Assembly: GCA_036003705.1 (NCBI GenBank)
Contig: DASYSE010000018.1
Coordinates: 1 to 8,027, forward strand
Source: CALGFH01 sp036003705
GTDB lineage: Bacteria; Actinomycetota; CALGFH01
Length of the DNA stretch: 8,027 bases
Direction: 5' to 3'
The notes under the pieces are model-generated. The model was not told the DNA's origin. It was given only the letters and a program-made list of their open reading frames with translations, and made no database searches. Shown piece by piece: positions 7,273-8,027 of this stretch. The translations under genes and the position numbers were made by a program. How positions within the stretch are numbered: the first letter of the stretch is position 1; every line of letters begins with the position of its first letter.

Positions 7273-7280
7273 GGTGTCAG

Positions 7281-7286
7281 CCTCCT
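7281..7286 (-). promoter_or_regulatory. Ribosome binding site of iolD
   Basis: Consensus AGGAGG, 8 bases before the ATG at 7272, in the 44-base gap (7273-7316) after the aldehyde dehydrogenase gene. This is the only gap longer than 16 bases in the window. I see no promoter boxes or hairpin terminator in it. Confidence 0.8.
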
Positions 7287-7316
7287 GCTGTGCTGCTGGT
7301 CGGGGTACGGCCGTGG

Positions 7317-8027
7317 CTACCAGGGCCGGCCGTGGAGCACGATCGTCTTGGACTCGGTCATCTCGGCCACGGCGGCGCGTGGTCCTTCCTTGCCGATGCC
7401 GCTGCCTTTGAGGCCGCCGTAGGGCATGAGGTCGGCGCGCCACAGCGGGGTCCAGTTGATGTGGATGCTGCCGGCGTCGATCTCACGCATGGCCTGGACC
7501 GCGCCGGCCACATCCCCGGTGAAGACGCCCGCGGCCAGGCCGTAGCCGGTGCCGTTGGCCTGGGCGATGGCCGTCTCCCAGTCCGCGGCCGTGCTGACCG
7601 CCACGGCCGGGCCGAACAGCTCGTCCTGGCTGAACGGCGAGGCCGGGTCGACGTCGGCCACCACCGTCGGCGCCACCGTGGCGCCGTCCCGCTGGCCGCC
7701 GGTCAGCACCCGTGCCCCCCGGGCTGCGGCGTCGGCGATGGCCCGCTCCACCCGCTCGGCCTCGGTGGCGGTGATCAGCGAGCCCATGGTCGTCTCCGGC
7801 GAGGACGGGTCGCCGGTGCGGATGGCCTCGACCTTGGGGACCAGGGCGTCCAGGAAGTCGGCGTTCACCCGAGGGTGGGTGATGACCCGCTGGACCGAGA
7901 TGCAGACCTGGCCGGCGTTGACGTAGCCGCCGACGGCCACCGCGCTGGCCGCCTGCTCCAGGTCGGCGTCGGGCAGCACGATCACCGGGCAGGAGGCGCC
8001 CAGCTCCAGCGACAGCTTCTTCACCCC
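7317..8027 (-). CDS. Aldehyde dehydrogenase family protein, C-terminal half (5' end outside window)
   Basis: NAD(P)-dependent oxidation of an aldehyde to its acid. About 236 residues are visible up to the TAG at 7317-7319; the cofactor domain lies beyond 8027. A GTG at 8022-8024 is an internal Val codon, not the start, since the family's KLSLELG strand is already in progress. The catalytic general base Glu is in LSLELGAS (codon 8004-8006). The nucleophile Cys follows exactly 34 residues later in NAGQVCIS (codon 7902-7904), the standard spacing. DELFGPAVAV and PYGGLKGSGIGKEGP come later, as usual in the superfamily. CoA-acylating methylmalonate-semialdehyde dehydrogenase (IolA/MmsA) lacks this Glu and reads differently around the Cys, so this is probably a hydrolytic ALDH. 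In the operon it may oxidise an aldehyde released by the aldolase (inference). It lies 44 bases upstream of iolD. Confidence 0.93.
   Translation of the reverse strand, partial: GVKKLSLELGASCPVIVLPDADLEQAASAVAVGGYVNAGQVCISVQRVITHPRVNADFLDALVPKVEAIRTGDPSSPETTMGSLITATEAERVERAIADAAARGARVLTGGQRDGATVAPTVVADVDPASPFSQDELFGPAVAVSTAADWETAIAQANGTGYGLAAGVFTGDVAGAVQAMREIDAGSIHINWTPLWRADLMPYGGLKGSGIGKEGPRAAVAEMTESKTIVLHGRPW

Larger units (their letters stand above)
1..8027 (-). other. Interior of a single cyclitol (inositol-type) catabolic operon
   Basis: Eight genes share one strand and are joined by overlaps or gaps of at most 44 bases. The junctions, in transcription order, are: 44-base gap, ATGA, ATGA, 8-base overlap, ATGA, direct stop-start, and 16-base gap. 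No internal promoter or terminator could be recognised. The content (IolD, IolG-like dehydrogenase, further dehydrogenases, aldolase, aldehyde dehydrogenase, LacI regulator) fits carbohydrate use under local repression. Both ends of the operon are cut by the window, so the full gene set and its promoter are unknown. The catabolic role rests chiefly on IolD. Confidence 0.75.

Noticed and set aside
7307..7314. Short palindrome ACGGCCGT near the aldehyde dehydrogenase stop as a terminator or operator
   Set aside because: Eight bases is expected by chance at this GC content. There is no stem-loop plus T-tract and no LacI-like half-site spacing.
5305..7422. A 705-residue open frame on the plus strand, antisense to iolD
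   Set aside because: It mirrors the codon structure of iolD, is rich in Gly, Val, Gln and Asp, and has no recognisable motif. The opposite strand encodes an unmistakable IolD.
7273..7443. N-terminal extension of IolD to a start at 7443
   Set aside because: The extra 57 residues are Arg-rich, overlap the aldehyde dehydrogenase gene, and precede a perfect AGGAGG-ATG at 7272.
8022..8024. GTG as the start codon of the aldehyde dehydrogenase
   Set aside because: It falls directly before the KLSLELG active-site strand, so a start here would drop the whole cofactor-binding domain. The gene continues past the window edge.

Overview
The window comes from a very GC-rich genome. Third codon positions are almost all G or C, which suggests an actinomycete-like bacterium (inference; the sequence does not fix the genus). 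It lies inside one gene cluster in which all eight genes are on the minus strand. Read in the direction of transcription, from high to low coordinates, the order is: aldehyde dehydrogenase (N-terminus outside the window), IolD (THcHDO hydrolase), HpcH/HpaI-type aldolase, a 418-residue Gfo/Idh/MocA oxidoreductase, a LacI-family regulator, a D-2-hydroxyacid dehydrogenase, an SDR oxidoreductase, and a second, IolG-like Gfo/Idh/MocA oxidoreductase (C-terminus outside the window).

The genes are packed very tightly. Four of the seven junctions are overlaps: three 4-base ATGA overlaps and one of 8 bases. One junction is a stop codon directly followed by a start. The other two gaps are 16 and 44 bases. 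No intergenic stretch is long enough for an ordinary promoter plus operator, so the window reads as the interior of a single operon whose promoter lies beyond position 8027. There are no RNA genes, mobile elements, CRISPR arrays or clear terminators. The long plus-strand open frames are antisense shadows produced by the high GC content.

IolD anchors the function. It is the ring-opening enzyme of myo-inositol catabolism, and IolG-type dehydrogenases supply its pathway by oxidising inositols to inososes. The cluster is therefore probably for cyclitol (inositol or inositol isomer) use. It is not the textbook iol set: iolB, iolC, iolE and iolJ are not in the window. The aldehyde dehydrogenase keeps the catalytic Glu that CoA-acylating IolA/MmsA lacks. 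An HpcH-type aldolase, a D-2-hydroxyacid dehydrogenase and an SDR have joined the set. The LacI protein in mid-operon is the likely autoregulating repressor. Whether the extra enzymes form a variant lower pathway or feed in other cyclitols cannot be decided from this window, because the flanking genes are not visible.
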